From NCBI GenBank assembly GCA_030704615.1, contig CM060731.1:20274001-20338000 (forward strand): a stretch of DNA of 64,000 bases. The letters are read 5' to 3'. Of the stretch, positions 1 to 11,600 are shown in pieces; the stretch's first letter is position 1, and the number at the start of each line of letters is the position of its first letter. The stretch is from Takakia lepidozioides (taxonomy: Eukaryota > Streptophyta > Takakiopsida > Takakiales > Takakiaceae). A program made the position numbers and the translations under genes. The notes under the pieces were generated by a model. That model was not told where the DNA came from. It saw only the letters and a program-made list of their open reading frames with translations, and did no database searches.

Positions 1-1190
1 AGCCGAGTTCGAGCTTCATGGGGTTGGCAAACTATTATAAACGTTTGTCAGGGATTTAGTACCATTGCAAGGCTCTACTAAAACCAAGCTGACCAAGGTG
101 GACCAGGAGTTGCCGTGGGAAGATGAGCAGGACGAGCTTTCAAGAGCTAAGGCGAGCTGACCTTGACGCCTATCCTGAGAAGACCTATCAAGGGCGTCCC
201 TTCAGCTGCATACGATTGGAGCATGTTGGGGCTTGGAGCTGTCTCACACAGTGGATGATGAGGGAAAGAGTTTTTTTGTAGTGGCTTATGCTAGCCGCTC
301 GAACAACGCTGCAGAGGCTAAGTACAAGCTCATAGGATGGAGAGTGCTTACTGCAGTGTGGCCGTGACACACTTCAGGTGCTATCTATACGGCAAATCTT
401 TTCACCCTTGTCACGGATCACCAGCCACTCAAATGGTGTGTAGTCAGACAAGCTTACGGGAAGCTTGCACGGTGGGCACTCATACTCCAAGGAGTATGAC
501 TTCAGGTTGTGCATCGACCGGGTTTGGTCAATTGGGATGCGGATGGATTGAGTCGCAATCCATGCATGAGCCAGCATGATGACACTGGAGCTCGGTGGCA
601 TGGTGAGATGGATGAGGAGATGTGCCGGGATGACACGCATCTTCTGCATTTTTGTGTATCTTGGCATCGAGAGTTCGGGTTGGGACCTACAACAGGGATG
701 ACTATAGACGGAGTGTCTGAGGACCTGAGGCTAGTGAGGAGCCAGGTGGTGCCTAAGATATACATGAGGATTCGACTGTGTTGGACTACTTCCGCACGGG
801 AGACACGGCAACCACTGTGACTGCCAGGGAGAGGGATCGGATCCTGCAACGAGCCAAGAGGTTCAAGTGGGAGGGGATACATCTACTTCGATGTGGAGGA
901 TGGTCGGGTGAGGATTGTGCCTCACCCCACATATCGTGCATGTTGTGCGGCATGCCCATGAGGAGTTGGGGCATTTTTGGAGTGCGACGCACTCATAGTT
1001 TACTGCAAGGGCAGTATGGTGGCGTGGTATGCATACACAGAGGTGCAACAGTTTGTGGCTAGGTGCATGGTGTGTGACAGGGTACGTGCTTCATTTCAAC
1101 ACCCTACACCATAGTTGCATCCTTTTATCAATCATGGGATTGGGCTACAGGTGGAGTCCTTGACTTCGCAGGACCGTTGCCACTGATTAT
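1..1190 (+). pseudogene. Ty3/gypsy polyprotein relic (RNase H to integrase zinc finger)
   Basis: Reading across frames, bases ~200-590 give the RNase H-like end of a Ty3/gypsy reverse transcriptase (THFRCYLYG, then a HRPGLVN-DADGLSRNP-like end). Bases ~890-1190 give an integrase H2C2 zinc-binding module: HEELGHFGVRRTH, then QQFVARCMVCDRVR, followed by the start of the integrase core. Stops and frameshifts interrupt every frame, for example a stop just after the RNase H start and a shift near 340. No LTR is visible. The element continues off the left edge and towards the assembly gap. Confidence 0.75.
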
Positions 1191-1296
1191 AAGAAGAATA
1201 CAAGCACAAGCTCATGCGAGCTCACAAAGCTGAAGCATAAACTCATGCATATATAACCTCATCACTCAAATACAAGTCAACCAAGTGCACCCACGC

Positions 1297-1796
1297 NNNN
1301 NNNNNNNNNNNNNNNNNNNNNNNNNNNNNNNNNNNNNNNNNNNNNNNNNNNNNNNNNNNNNNNNNNNNNNNNNNNNNNNNNNNNNNNNNNNNNNNNNNNN
1401 NNNNNNNNNNNNNNNNNNNNNNNNNNNNNNNNNNNNNNNNNNNNNNNNNNNNNNNNNNNNNNNNNNNNNNNNNNNNNNNNNNNNNNNNNNNNNNNNNNNN
1501 NNNNNNNNNNNNNNNNNNNNNNNNNNNNNNNNNNNNNNNNNNNNNNNNNNNNNNNNNNNNNNNNNNNNNNNNNNNNNNNNNNNNNNNNNNNNNNNNNNNN
1601 NNNNNNNNNNNNNNNNNNNNNNNNNNNNNNNNNNNNNNNNNNNNNNNNNNNNNNNNNNNNNNNNNNNNNNNNNNNNNNNNNNNNNNNNNNNNNNNNNNNN
1701 NNNNNNNNNNNNNNNNNNNNNNNNNNNNNNNNNNNNNNNNNNNNNNNNNNNNNNNNNNNNNNNNNNNNNNNNNNNNNNNNNNNNNNNNNNNNNNNN
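1297..1796. other. Assembly gap (500 N)
   Basis: A run of unknown bases of round length, so a scaffold gap. The true distance between the gypsy relic and the sequence after 1797 is unknown. Confidence 0.99.
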
Positions 1797-3949
1797 TCAT
1801 GATCTCTGTCCTGCCCGACTCTGTTCACGACATTTGTAACCATGCATAAGAAGGACGTTCCCTTAATGACAATATTGTACTTAGGGGAAGGACTCCGACA
1901 CGGCTTCTTTTGAAATCAGCGCCTTCTCATTCACTCTTGCAGAACTTTACTCCATCATCTCCTTTGTTACTAGAGCTCAAGAGCACTCTCTTGTGCAATT
2001 ATAGTCATAATCTACTTGCATACTGTTACAATATCTCAAGTTCTCTCTCGAGAACCCATTACTCTTCCTCCCTAGATTGATCTAAACCACAACTTATACC
2101 CCCTCGTGAAGGCAAGCCAATGCCCAGAGCTCTGCACTGTACATGGAGTGTATACATATACATTTGCCCAATGCATGTTCTCCGGAGCCCATCTTCAATT
2201 GAAGAATGTTTTATCACAGGATCATCAATATGATTTCACTGTGGCGAAAATATTGTGCTGCAGCCTGCAAGTTCAAATTGAATATAGCACTTGCTCAAGA
2301 GAGTGCAACAGACGGTGGGGCCTGCCCATCCGCAATTACTCATCACCACCACGCTGTACCTCTTGCTGCATCCCAAAATCTCGCTAGCTTTACAGTCTTA
2401 TTTCTCATGGTTGCACCTACCCTGTAATAAGCTACAGCTGCTTCACTGTAGAATGTTCATACACAGACAGACGAGAGACAGACCCGGGGAGGGGGGGAGG
2501 GGAGAGAGATCACGGGAGTCATCTACTGGATGAAGTACCACAGATAGATACGCCAAGAACCACTCCCATCCATCCACGCTCACGGGAATGTTTGCCCTTA
2601 CCCCTCGATGAATGAAGAATGGATGAACAGGACACGGAGAGCGCAGGTGGACAGGGGCCGGGCCGCACGACCCGTGCAGCCAAGCCGCAGCCGCCAGCGA
2701 GGGCGGTCGGGGCCGACAGCTGCCATCCACCCCCCGATTGGGCCGACCGACACTGGTAACGTTCGGGCAGCCGGGCAGCACCCCAACCAAATCGTGCGCC
2801 GGACCCCGTCCGCGCTGCGTAACGCCTACCTCCTACCCCCTACGCTTCTCCGGGCGTAGCCCAACGGGCTCCTTGGTGCCTCAACTCCCCCTAACCACAC
2901 TTTCAATCACTAATCACACTTACTAACTCACTAACCACCCCCACTAATCAAACTCCATTATTTCATTTTCGTATGGTTTTCTTTTTTCTTTTTTCTTTAT
3001 GGTTTTTCCGACCGGCAAAATAGATTTCCAACTTGTGGAGAGGATATATAGTATGGCAGTCACGTGACTCCATGGTCATTTTGAGTGACCTAAATGTCAG
3101 TGGCCGTGGTCGGCCAATCGAACTAGAGAATATGTATACCCGTGTACATTGTGTTATACTTTCCGCCAATTTTTTGTTTTTTAGCCCTGTAAAATTACGG
3201 TGAGAGGAGAGAATAGCCAATTTCAAAGCAAGGGCATATACCGTGGTATACTCTAGAGATTAATGTCCAAAAAATGTCCTGCATTTGCATATATGGTTTG
3301 TATGTGCCATGTGGGTTCAAATTCAAACCAAAGAGATTGGCCCAGTTCAGCAATGGGACTAATATTCAAACAGAGCAAATCTATTAAATAAAGATCTTTG
3401 TTTTTCTCCAGCTTGTCTTTTATTGTCCAGCTTCACCGTAAGTTCAACATAAAGAAAAGCCGCTTCATCCCCTTTTATTTAAAAAAGAAGAAGAAGTCAT
3501 AACATGTTTGACCACGCACCTCGGAATTCCTTTTTCGAATCTCTCATGAAGAGTAAATCGAGGTCCTTTTTTATACATTCTTTCTTTTTGGCTTAATTAA
3601 TTTGGTTGGATGGGCAAGTTGACATTTGTAGAAACCAATTTTGGTTGGAAGCGCTGGAAAAAGCGTCCGATTTCCACATCAACGGTTCAGTTTAGTTCTA
3701 ATATTCTGAAATTTATTTTTATAATTTGAATTTCTAGGCTTCCAACAAACCAGCACTCAGTCTCCATTTGAATCGTTCAAGTCAATATTTTCAAAATGAT
3801 AAGCCTAGCTGTCGCTCCCAGGTGTTTTCCTTTTTCTTTTTTTTAAAAAGCCTTTGAAATTGTGGAGTGCTTAGAGAGTCTATATTTTGACTTTTCTTTA
3901 CTGCTTTCTAAGAGAAAAGGGCCGGATTGGAGCCAGTGTTTTCGTTTTC
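1797..3949. other. No recognisable gene; GC-rich patch near 2.6-2.85 kb
   Basis: Only short unsupported ORFs. About 2600-2850 is strongly G+C-rich against AT-rich flanks, and 2880-2960 is rich in CACTAA/CTAACC-like short motifs. The patch could be a CpG-rich promoter of a gene I cannot see, or a captured fragment. Confidence 0.5.
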
Positions 3950-4215
3950 ACCTGCGCCCTAAGCCGAGGTGGTATGTATGTGCCCATTACTTACCACTTG
4001 GGTTGTCTCACTATTCACAAATAGGAGCTTTTAGGTGATCACGTAGTGAGCCGGACTAAACCAATTCACTCGCACTGAGAGCTTAATAAGGTGGTTGATG
4101 GGCCACCGCATGAGCTTGGAAGTGGTAGAAGATACAACCATACAACCCGGTAGCAGAATTTGAACCCTGTGTCACCTGGGTGGCACTCCAGAGTCTCTGT
4201 GAGCCTAATCATAGA
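3950..4215 (-). repeat. SINE-like repeat, diverged
   Basis: On the minus strand a segment near 4010-3955 (GGTAAGTAATGGGC, then CATACCACCTCGG) matches the 5' part of the tRNA-like SINE at 37627. A second stretch near 4160 has a B-box-like GGTTCAAATTC. The copy is rearranged: the A-like part lies downstream of the B-like part. Two nested or broken copies are possible. Confidence 0.4.
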
Positions 4216-5732
4216 TAATACGACTAGGTGGCTCTGGCGGAACATAATTAATTCAATTAATTCTTAATTTGGGGAGCCTTAAATAATAATAGAATACGTG
4301 ATTTCAGAGATACATGTATGGAGGAATATACTAGTCGCCAAAATACCGTCGAAATAACGCGTAGTATATATCTTTAATTTAGAGATACTAAATTTAAGGT
4401 CCGCCACCGACCATTGGTGGATGGATGGATGAAGAGGGAGGTCGATCAGATTACGTGCGGAATGGGTCATCGTGTCGCCCTAACTAACGGTGGGAGGTCT
4501 CACCAAGATAACGCTTTTGTCCTGTGCGACAGGGGCCCCTCGCAGTCAACTGCGAGCTCCCGAGAGAGCTTGCAGCTTGACTTGGCTGTCGATCTGCGAG
4601 TACTGTGCAATGTGGGATTGCGGCTTACTATGCATGATCTGTGTACTCGTATTTTGTATTGTATTTCATCACTGTTGTTGACTGCTGCCGTCCCTACATC
4701 ACTACACCACACAGCTACAAGTCTGAGAAGGTAGATGCTCCAGATCTAATTAGTACAGTTATAAGAACAAAGATCGATATATATGAACAGTTCTTGTACA
4801 AGTTCAAGATGTAGCACTATCTAGCTGGCTCCTCATAGTAAAACTGTGTGTAATTGATCCTTTGCTTAGATATTCAGCACGAAAGATCATGACAGCTACT
4901 GTATATCAGATGCCTAGAAAGTGCCAGCATAAATTTGGTGTATCGAGACTGATGTTCGCGGAAAATTAATGTATCTAGGCACCTACATTTCCTACCATGT
5001 CTGGGCCAAATAAATCATATGTGCATAGATCATCTCTATACATGACTAGCCTCTAGTTCACCATCCAAGAGTCGGAGAAACTGAGCTCTTGCTGCATGGA
5101 ACCACCATGCACATAATCTCAGATCGGCACGACACGACATCTGTGCCTTTCTGCCTTGTGGCACTGCATTTCCTTCTCATGACACATGTGGCCTGCACGG
5201 CTCTTTTATTCTACCTAGAGGTCGTACGACGTCTTCCATCAATTATCGAGGGAGTGCAGTAGGGTACTGGATAACGTCCGATGAAGACTATACTTGATAA
5301 TCGGAGACTTTGTCAATAGCCTTGCAGAGTCATTTGAAGATATCACTGGAAATGAAAATACACGATCCAGAATGTCACATGTGATTTCAAGGTCAGACCC
5401 GAATCGAATATGACATAGGAGGATCATGTATTATTAGGCATATACACATCCACAGGTATGCAAAACCCAGCTATGAGAGAAAGGGACCGGTCCTGCAGGA
5501 TACAATTCCCGGGCCATCAATTCTGGATTGCTCACATTAGAGAAGCTTACTGAAGAACATTGAGTATATAGTGTCCTGGAGACTCGGGAACTCGGAACTC
5601 GGAACAGTATTCTTTCTGTTTTCCAGGAAAATCATAATATCTCGTAGTCGAGAGTCTCTAGAGCCTTGAAGTGTAGAGTGGCTAGACTCGGATGTAAGTT
5701 GCTAAAACTGATTATGTAGCCCGACTCAGATA
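4216..5732. other. No gene seen
   Basis: AT-rich sequence with only short, low-quality ORFs on both strands and no domain I recognise. Confidence 0.5.
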
Positions 5733-5958
5733 AATGAGTCTAAGTTTCTTAAGGGCCACTGTGTGGACCCCTGAGGTGATCGTCGGTATTGTTTTCTGGG
5801 TCTGGAGTACCTGTAAATAGCAGATTGGTGAAGTTATACACTAAAAATGAATCTAAGTTTAATAAGGGCCACTGTGTGGACCCCTGAGGTGATCGTCGGT
5901 ATTGTTTTCTGGGTCTGTGGTACCTGTAAAAAGCAGATTGGTGAAGTTATAAACTAAA
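5733..5958. repeat. Two-copy tandem duplication, period 113 bp
   Basis: The block starting AATGAGTCTAAGTTT at 5733 repeats at 5846 as AATGAATCTAAGTTT with only a few differences, so it is a recent duplication. No ORF spans it. Confidence 0.9.
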
Positions 5959-7502
5959 GACACTGGTCGATCCGTCCTGAGCTTTTGAAAAAGTCCTCTT
6001 TCATTCTCTTACTCTTCACTCTCAACGCCAAGATATTGATTTTGTCCTTTGTGGGCGATAAAGCCTACATGGGACCAAGTGGTGGACTAAGTCAAAATCG
6101 CGCCACGGACGAATGTGGACGGAAATTGAAAAGTGATTTCAGTAAACAGACACTATCCGAGACAGAGCATTTAGAACTTACCTCTATGCAGATTGTAGAA
6201 GCGTATCTAGACCTGTGTTTGTGGCATCACATTCGAAGATGCAGACTACAGAAGCAGATCTACTCACCTCCAATTTTTCTTCAGAAAGCCCACTAACAGA
6301 GGTGCCAGTTAGTTCTTAACAAACATGTGCTACCACACTAGCTAGTCTGCACATGAAGTGCTCAAGTGATCTATACATAATCTCAAGTGTGTCCTGTTTC
6401 GAAACGGGCTCGAAAGAAGGGGCCTGTCGGAGAAGCTGCCAAAGGTCAACCCTTCAGTAACAGTACTAGTAGTTACAAACTATGATATTTTTGCAAGGTG
6501 AACTACATATATGTTTGATATAAAATCGGCTTTCTGTATGTGCACTATGGTTAGTACTTATTGGGATATATCACAGTAGCGTGGAGAACGATGAAGGAAG
6601 GGCTCATGTATCCCCCATCATTGGGAGAGATGGGGCCCAGGAGAAGCAGCACTTTATATGATTCCAATGCGGGAATGCGTGCTTGTAACAAGGTTCCTTG
6701 AACTAAATATGTCCGATTCTGAGTTAGAAATTTCGGGCATAATGCTCGACCGCCACTCAAACTCTCTCCCACAAATGGACCCCAGTCCCCATTGTATGGA
6801 TCTATCTGAGCAAGGAGTGCTCTGGCAGTGACCCCAGGTGGTATGACTTTGAGCAATATCACACGTAGAAAATTCCGTGCTCCACCCATTCTGGATGCTC
6901 AGCTGGCAGTGACCCTTTTATCATCTTGCCGCTTCCAGGTCATCAAGACGTGCAAATGAGTTCAGGCTCCGCCCAAGTTAAACATTTTATGGCTTCCATT
7001 GAAGTTAATGTCAGAAGCCTAAGATAGCTACTTAAGATACGATGGAGCCCTTTAATCCTGTTTACTCAGTCAAGCTATATAATGCACGGGTAGATCTATG
7101 TCTCTAAATGCAGATATCATCGATCATGACAGATTTGAGATGGGTTTCAGACTCTTTCCAGTAGCAACGAAATGAAAGAAAATATGGGTTCCATCCAGGT
7201 ACGTCTCCAACAAACAAACATGGGCTCTGCCATTTGAGAAACCAGGGCAAGGGCCATAATGTGATTCTCATGGGATTTTTAACCAACGAGATCCCGAGAC
7301 AGTCATGAAGACCAGATCGGCCTAGGTGAACCGATCAATGGCAGAAACATATAGTAACTGAATGCACTGTACATAACCAACATTGCACGATCTTCACCCT
7401 CAAACTTGTAGCGACATTCCAGTTTCCACCAAAAGCGATTACTGCCAAGATGAGCGGCCTTCGGTTCGAAGATTGAAGTCTGTTTTGGAAATACTGAGCC
7501 CC
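5959..7502. other. No convincing gene
   Basis: ORFs of ~100 codons at 5985-6296 (+) and 6551-6889 (-) have no domain I recognise and no clear splice context. I leave them unannotated. Confidence 0.4.
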
Positions 7503-7518
7503 CTGGTCACACCCAGAC

Positions 7519-7685
7519 GGTTTACACTAGACATAGGATGGGAGTTGAATGCGCGCGTGCGAGACCGTGGGCCACCCTCGCCGGAGCCGTGCACCCTCCG
7601 GGCCGAGCTGCCGGAGCCCGCCTGTCAAATCCCTCCCCTTCCCGCCCGCCCTGACCCGCCCAGCCAGCCCGGCCCAGTGCCTCCG
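7519..7685 (+). repeat. Left terminal inverted repeat
   Basis: Outer part is nearly identical to the reverse complement of 15215-15390. It becomes GC-rich inward and ends where the minisatellite begins. Confidence 0.75.
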
Positions 7686-8203
7686 CGGAGCCTGCTTCGC
7701 TCCCCCTTATGTCTGCTCCCCTGTTGCGGTCCCCCGCGGCGCTCCCTGCTCCCCTGTTTTTTTTCTCCCCTGTTTCGCCCCCCGCGGCGTTCTCCGCCCC
7801 CCTCTGCCTCCGCTCCCCTCGGTCTCTGCTCCCATGTTTGGCTCCCCCCACGCGCTCCGCCCCCCTGTGCCTGCGTTCTCCTGTTTTGGTCCCCTCTGAC
7901 CTCCTCCGCTCCTCTGTATCTCTGCTCCCCTGTTCCGCTCCCCCGCGGCGCTCCCCGCTCCATGGTGCCTCCGCGACCCTCTTTCACTGCTCCCCTGTAT
8001 CCCCGCCCCCCGCGGCGCTTTCCGCTCCTCTGCATGTCTGCTCCCCTGTTTCCTTCCCTCGCGGCGCTCTCCGCTCCCCTGTGCCTGTGCTCCCCTATTT
8101 CGCTCCCCGCTCACCTCCTCCGTTCCCCTGTGTCTCTGCTCCCATGTTTGGCTCCCCGCGTGCGCTCTGCTCCCCGGTGCCTGCGCTCCCCTGTTTCGCT
8201 CAA
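7686..8203 (-). repeat. Minisatellite array, left arm (G-rich strand is minus)
   Basis: Degenerate repeats of about 16-18 bp built round CTCCCC (GGGGAGC on the minus strand), with longer recurring variants containing TGTTTCGCTCCCC and CGCGGCGCTC. The same family occurs at 9840-10035 and 14325-15190. The array stays open in several frames, giving long, low-complexity ORFs that I treat as by-products. Confidence 0.9.
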
Positions 8204-9810
8204 TTTTTAATTTTGGAACCCACTCCTTGTAGATGTAATCCCAGAAATCCCCTGCATCTGGATATGTGTACTCCAACATCCACAGTTGCAATTCAGCCCA
8301 TTCCTCTGCCGCATCACCCCCCGGAGCCTCCTTGTTGTACATCATCTGACCCATACCCTTCATCTGACCCATACCCTTCAGCACAAGACTTGCAAGTTGT
8401 CCATCCTTGATCTTCCTTATAGTATTTTTCAACCAAGCACGGCGAACATGCCATTTGAAGCAGAGATAAATCGCAACATCTGGAAACACCTCCCTGCAAT
8501 AGAGGAATGGGTTCGGTAAGCCTTGGGAGTACAACAATGATCAGAAAACCCCTGAAATTAAATGCAATGAAAGTGAACTCACAGAATCACATTGATTTCT
8601 GCATCGGCATCATCAACAATGAAGGCATTGGGTCGCCAAGCGGGTTCATCTTCCCTGAGTACTGATAGCAATGAGCGAAGCCATGGAACAATATCGGCCG
8701 TTTTGTTCCTGGCTGATATGACATAGGCTACGGGTATGCCGTTCAGCCATGCATCAAAGACCATTAGAGTATAAAGATGGAACTGCATACACCCAAAAAG
8801 TGTCAGAATGCTACATTGTGCATCCGATTCAAACTTATTGGAAGAGGATAACTTTCAGACATGGAAACTCGAAATTGAATTGACGGGGCATAGAGGCTGG
8901 GCGCGAATGGGGGAAGACACAAGAGAGCAGGCAGCACAGTAGTGAAGCGCATGGGGTCGGAAATACGGGGTTGTGAGGTTGCGCGCGGACAGGGGAACAC
9001 ACAGGGGAGCACACAGCCGGCCAGTAGGGGAGCACACGGGGGAGCCGAAGGCTGCACAGACAGTGGGCGCGGACAGGGGAGCACATAAGGGAACAAACAG
9101 GGGATCACACAGGGCAGAGGGGGTTGGCGCGGACAGGGGAACACAGAGGGGAGCATAGAGCTAGGGAGCAGACATGAAAGTAGTCAGGGGAGCAGAGAAG
9201 GGACCACTAACCTTGCTTTCATTTGTCCTGAATGTAGCATCACATGCGACAATGCGATTGTGTCCTAGTTCCAGCATTTGGCGCCTCTGCCACGGAGTCT
9301 GGATACCAATAGTGAACTTGCCACCGCCGGAATCACCCGCAGTATCTTCTTCTTGGTAGAAGAAGACACATGATGGGTTGGCATCCATCCACATTTTTGT
9401 GCTGACAGGATCGCTCTCGTGTCGCTTGTATGTCTCCCAAGCTAGTTTTTCTGCCAAATTCCGCACGTCGTGGTTTAACAGGAATCATCTCAACTCCACT
9501 TGCCACCGTCTGCCAAATTCTCATGTAAATGTTGTGTGTGTAAAGCCATAATCTTTGCCGCTGAAAGACCAGCCCGCAAATTCTCCATCACCCACTCCGT
9601 CATCGCTTCACTTATGCGGGGTGCAAGTGCAAAGCGAGTATGGGAACATGTTGGATCCAGAGCGCCATGACAAGACAAACCACTTGTGTCTATATGGTTT
9701 TTATTGTACAACGTAATGACCGCTATGGCAGGATCCAAAAAACACTGCCCAATCTTGAAACTACAACAACAACCCCTCTTGAACGATTCCGCATGGTCTT
9801 TGCTCGATCG
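8204..9810 (-). pseudogene. MULE/FAR1-type transposase, N-terminal and catalytic part (inverted)
   Basis: Minus-strand exons give the amino-terminal part of a Mutator-like transposase. About 9640-9810 is the N-terminal region. 9212-9466 carries NRIVACDATFRTNESK (MULE catalytic core start). 8583-8782 carries LYTLMVFDAWLNGIPVAYVI and ends in FIVDDADAEIN. 8204-8493 carries YLCFKWHVRRAWLKN and ends at WDYIYKEWVPKLK. The introns 9211-8783 and 8582-8494 join in compatible phases (0, then 2+1). A frame break lies near 9480-9500. The carboxy-terminal part is missing on this strand and lies on the plus strand at 10049. The intron 8783-9211 contains a small, separate G-rich minisatellite (~8980-9160). 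Confidence 0.75.
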
Positions 9811-9839
9811 GCGGGGACCTTTGTGGTCCTTGGGGTTGC

Positions 9840-10035
9840 GGAGGCACCGGGGAGCGGGGAGCGCCGCGGGGGAGCGAAACAGGGGAGCAGGGGGATAGGG
9901 GAGCGGAGGAGGGCCACGGCAAGGGGGGGGACAGGGAAGCAGCGGAACAGGGGAGCGGAGGAACCGGGGAGCGGATCGAGCCGTGGGGGAGCGGAATAGG
10001 GGAGCAGAGATACAGGGGAGCGGAGGAGATGAGCA
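9840..10035 (+). repeat. Minisatellite array, internal (G-rich strand is plus)
   Basis: Same GGGGAGC-based family as the two arms. It lies between the inverted N-terminal part and the plus-strand C-terminal part of the MULE transposase, opposite in orientation to the left arm. Confidence 0.9.
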
Positions 10036-10048
10036 GGTCACGGGAGCG

Positions 10049-10485
10049 CGCAATGTCCCGCATGCCAGCCAAGACACAAATGCAGGCATTGAAGCGTACC
10101 ATGGCAACCTCAAAGCAAGGTTGCGTAGTGGAAAAGAGAAAATGGACGCGCGTAGAATGGATTGGTTAATATACGAGCTAGTTGAAGGTTTACTTACCCA
10201 CTATTGGTACATGGGAAACTTGAAGGCGCATGGGTTCATTCGCAACAAAAGAGAGAAATTCATGTCTAATGCAGTCTTAGCACGGGAGATACCGGAGTCA
10301 GATGTAGAATTGCCGCTGGTGACGACTTGTCCGCATATGTCAAAAGTCAATCGAAGCCTGGAGTTGTCTACACGATCCACAGTCCTACATCAGAATGGGC
10401 ATGTTGCGATTGCCCATGGGCTGAGAAGGGCAACTTGTGCAAGCATCAAGTCAAGGTGTTGCAGTTGCTGAAACTAGATTTGTAA
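10049..10485 (+). pseudogene. MULE/FAR1-type transposase, C-terminal part with SWIM zinc finger
   Basis: Starts with RNVPHASQDTNAGIEAYHG and continues through MDWLIYELVEGLLTHYWYM, the segment that follows the catalytic core in FAR1/MULE transposases. After a one-base frame change near 10340 the sequence gives a SWIM zinc finger (CDCPW, then NLCKHQVKV) and stops at 10485. It is the missing carboxy-terminal half of the protein encoded on the opposite strand at 8204-9810. Confidence 0.75.
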
Positions 10486-10679
10486 GATGGTATCATTGTG
10501 CAAATATGTGGCACGTTGCTTGGCACTGTTAACGGGGGTCTCGACAAACTCATGGAGAGTGCAACAGGGGAGCAGACAATGTCACCACCCACTCCACCAG
10601 ACACTACTACGTTTGGGGGGGGGGGGGGGTTTAGTGATGCCTCAGCAACCTCCAAACGCCGCGCCTAACGACGGAAATA

Positions 10680-11450
10680 CACTACAACGCCCGGGGCGCG
10701 CCAGGGACAAATTGCGACGTCGGGAAGTCGCCGCCACGTCGGTCCAACGTCGCTCCCAGGACATTGCAGATTAGCGACATAGGGGAATCGCTAATCCCCC
10801 GGGTCCCCCTGGCCACAACCAGCGACGGCAGAATGACGCCGCCCCTCCGGGGCGTCGCAATATGGCGACTCCCGGGAGTCACAACAAAGGGCAAGGAGGG
10901 GGGTCATCCCTCCCCTTGCATCATGGGGCAGTCGCAAGGACGTCGCCCATCCCCGGAAATAGCCACGCGTCGGCGTCGCCGACACGTCGCAACCTGGGAC
11001 ATTAAAGCCCCCGCTCTGCGATGCTTGGACATCGCAGATGGGGCTACTATGCCTAGGGGACTGGCGACACCCGGGAATTGCCATGATGTCGTTGCCATCT
11101 GGGGGTGTTGCTAGACCCCCATGGGTAGGGAGGTTCTCTAGCGACGCCCGGGAATCGCACGGATGTCGCAGCCCCCGGGGCCGTCACTAGCTCCATGGGA
11201 CTCTTATGCGACTCCCTGGAGTCGCAACAATGTCGCAGCCCCTGGGTGGCGTCGCTAGCTCCACATTGGCGTGGTTCTATTTGCGACTGCTGGGAATCGC
11301 AAGAGCGTCGCTGGTCGCCCCCGGCCGTCGCGTCGGCGTCGCTGGGTGGGAGGGTAGCCAGCTGGTATTTGGGGTGGCCGGGTTTTGGGGTTTTTTTTCC
11401 GTTTGGGGGGGGGGAGGGGTGGTTTCTTGGGGGTTGGGGTGTGCCTCGTG
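10680..11450. mobile_element. CACTA-like terminus with GTCGC-rich subterminal repeats
   Basis: CACTACAACGCC at 10680 resembles the CACTA transposon end (CACTACAAGAAA type). It is followed by ~700 bp in which GTCGC or GCGAC recurs many times in both orientations, often as GGGAATCGCA or GGAGTCGCAA. Dense subterminal repeats are typical of CACTA elements, where they bind the TnpA-like protein. The opposite end was not found. An alternative is a GC-rich satellite inside the larger element. Confidence 0.45.
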
Positions 11451-11600
11451 CTTGCATGAATTGCATGCATTCTAATCTATAGGTCGACACACCAAATCCA
11501 CATGTCCATTAAGGTTAAAATGAGGATCGAAATAGCAACTGAAAAAATATATACATAAAGCGAGTACTACATGTACATGTCTCTAACTGGGAACCATCCC

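Noticed and set aside
1243-1843. Three ORFs of ~185 codons
   Set aside because: They are almost entirely unknown bases from the assembly gap.
4150-4180. Possible tRNA gene from a B-box-like GGTTCAAATTC
   Set aside because: The T-arm does not pair and no acceptor stem or anticodon arm can be drawn; better explained as a SINE-like piece.
6551-6889. 112-codon minus-strand ORF
   Set aside because: No recognisable domain, no splice context and AT-rich surroundings.
7383-8537. Long ORFs of 230-276 codons on both strands over the left minisatellite
   Set aside because: They are overlapping readings of the same short repeats in several frames, without a shared protein signature; only 8204-8493 (-) has true MULE coding sequence.
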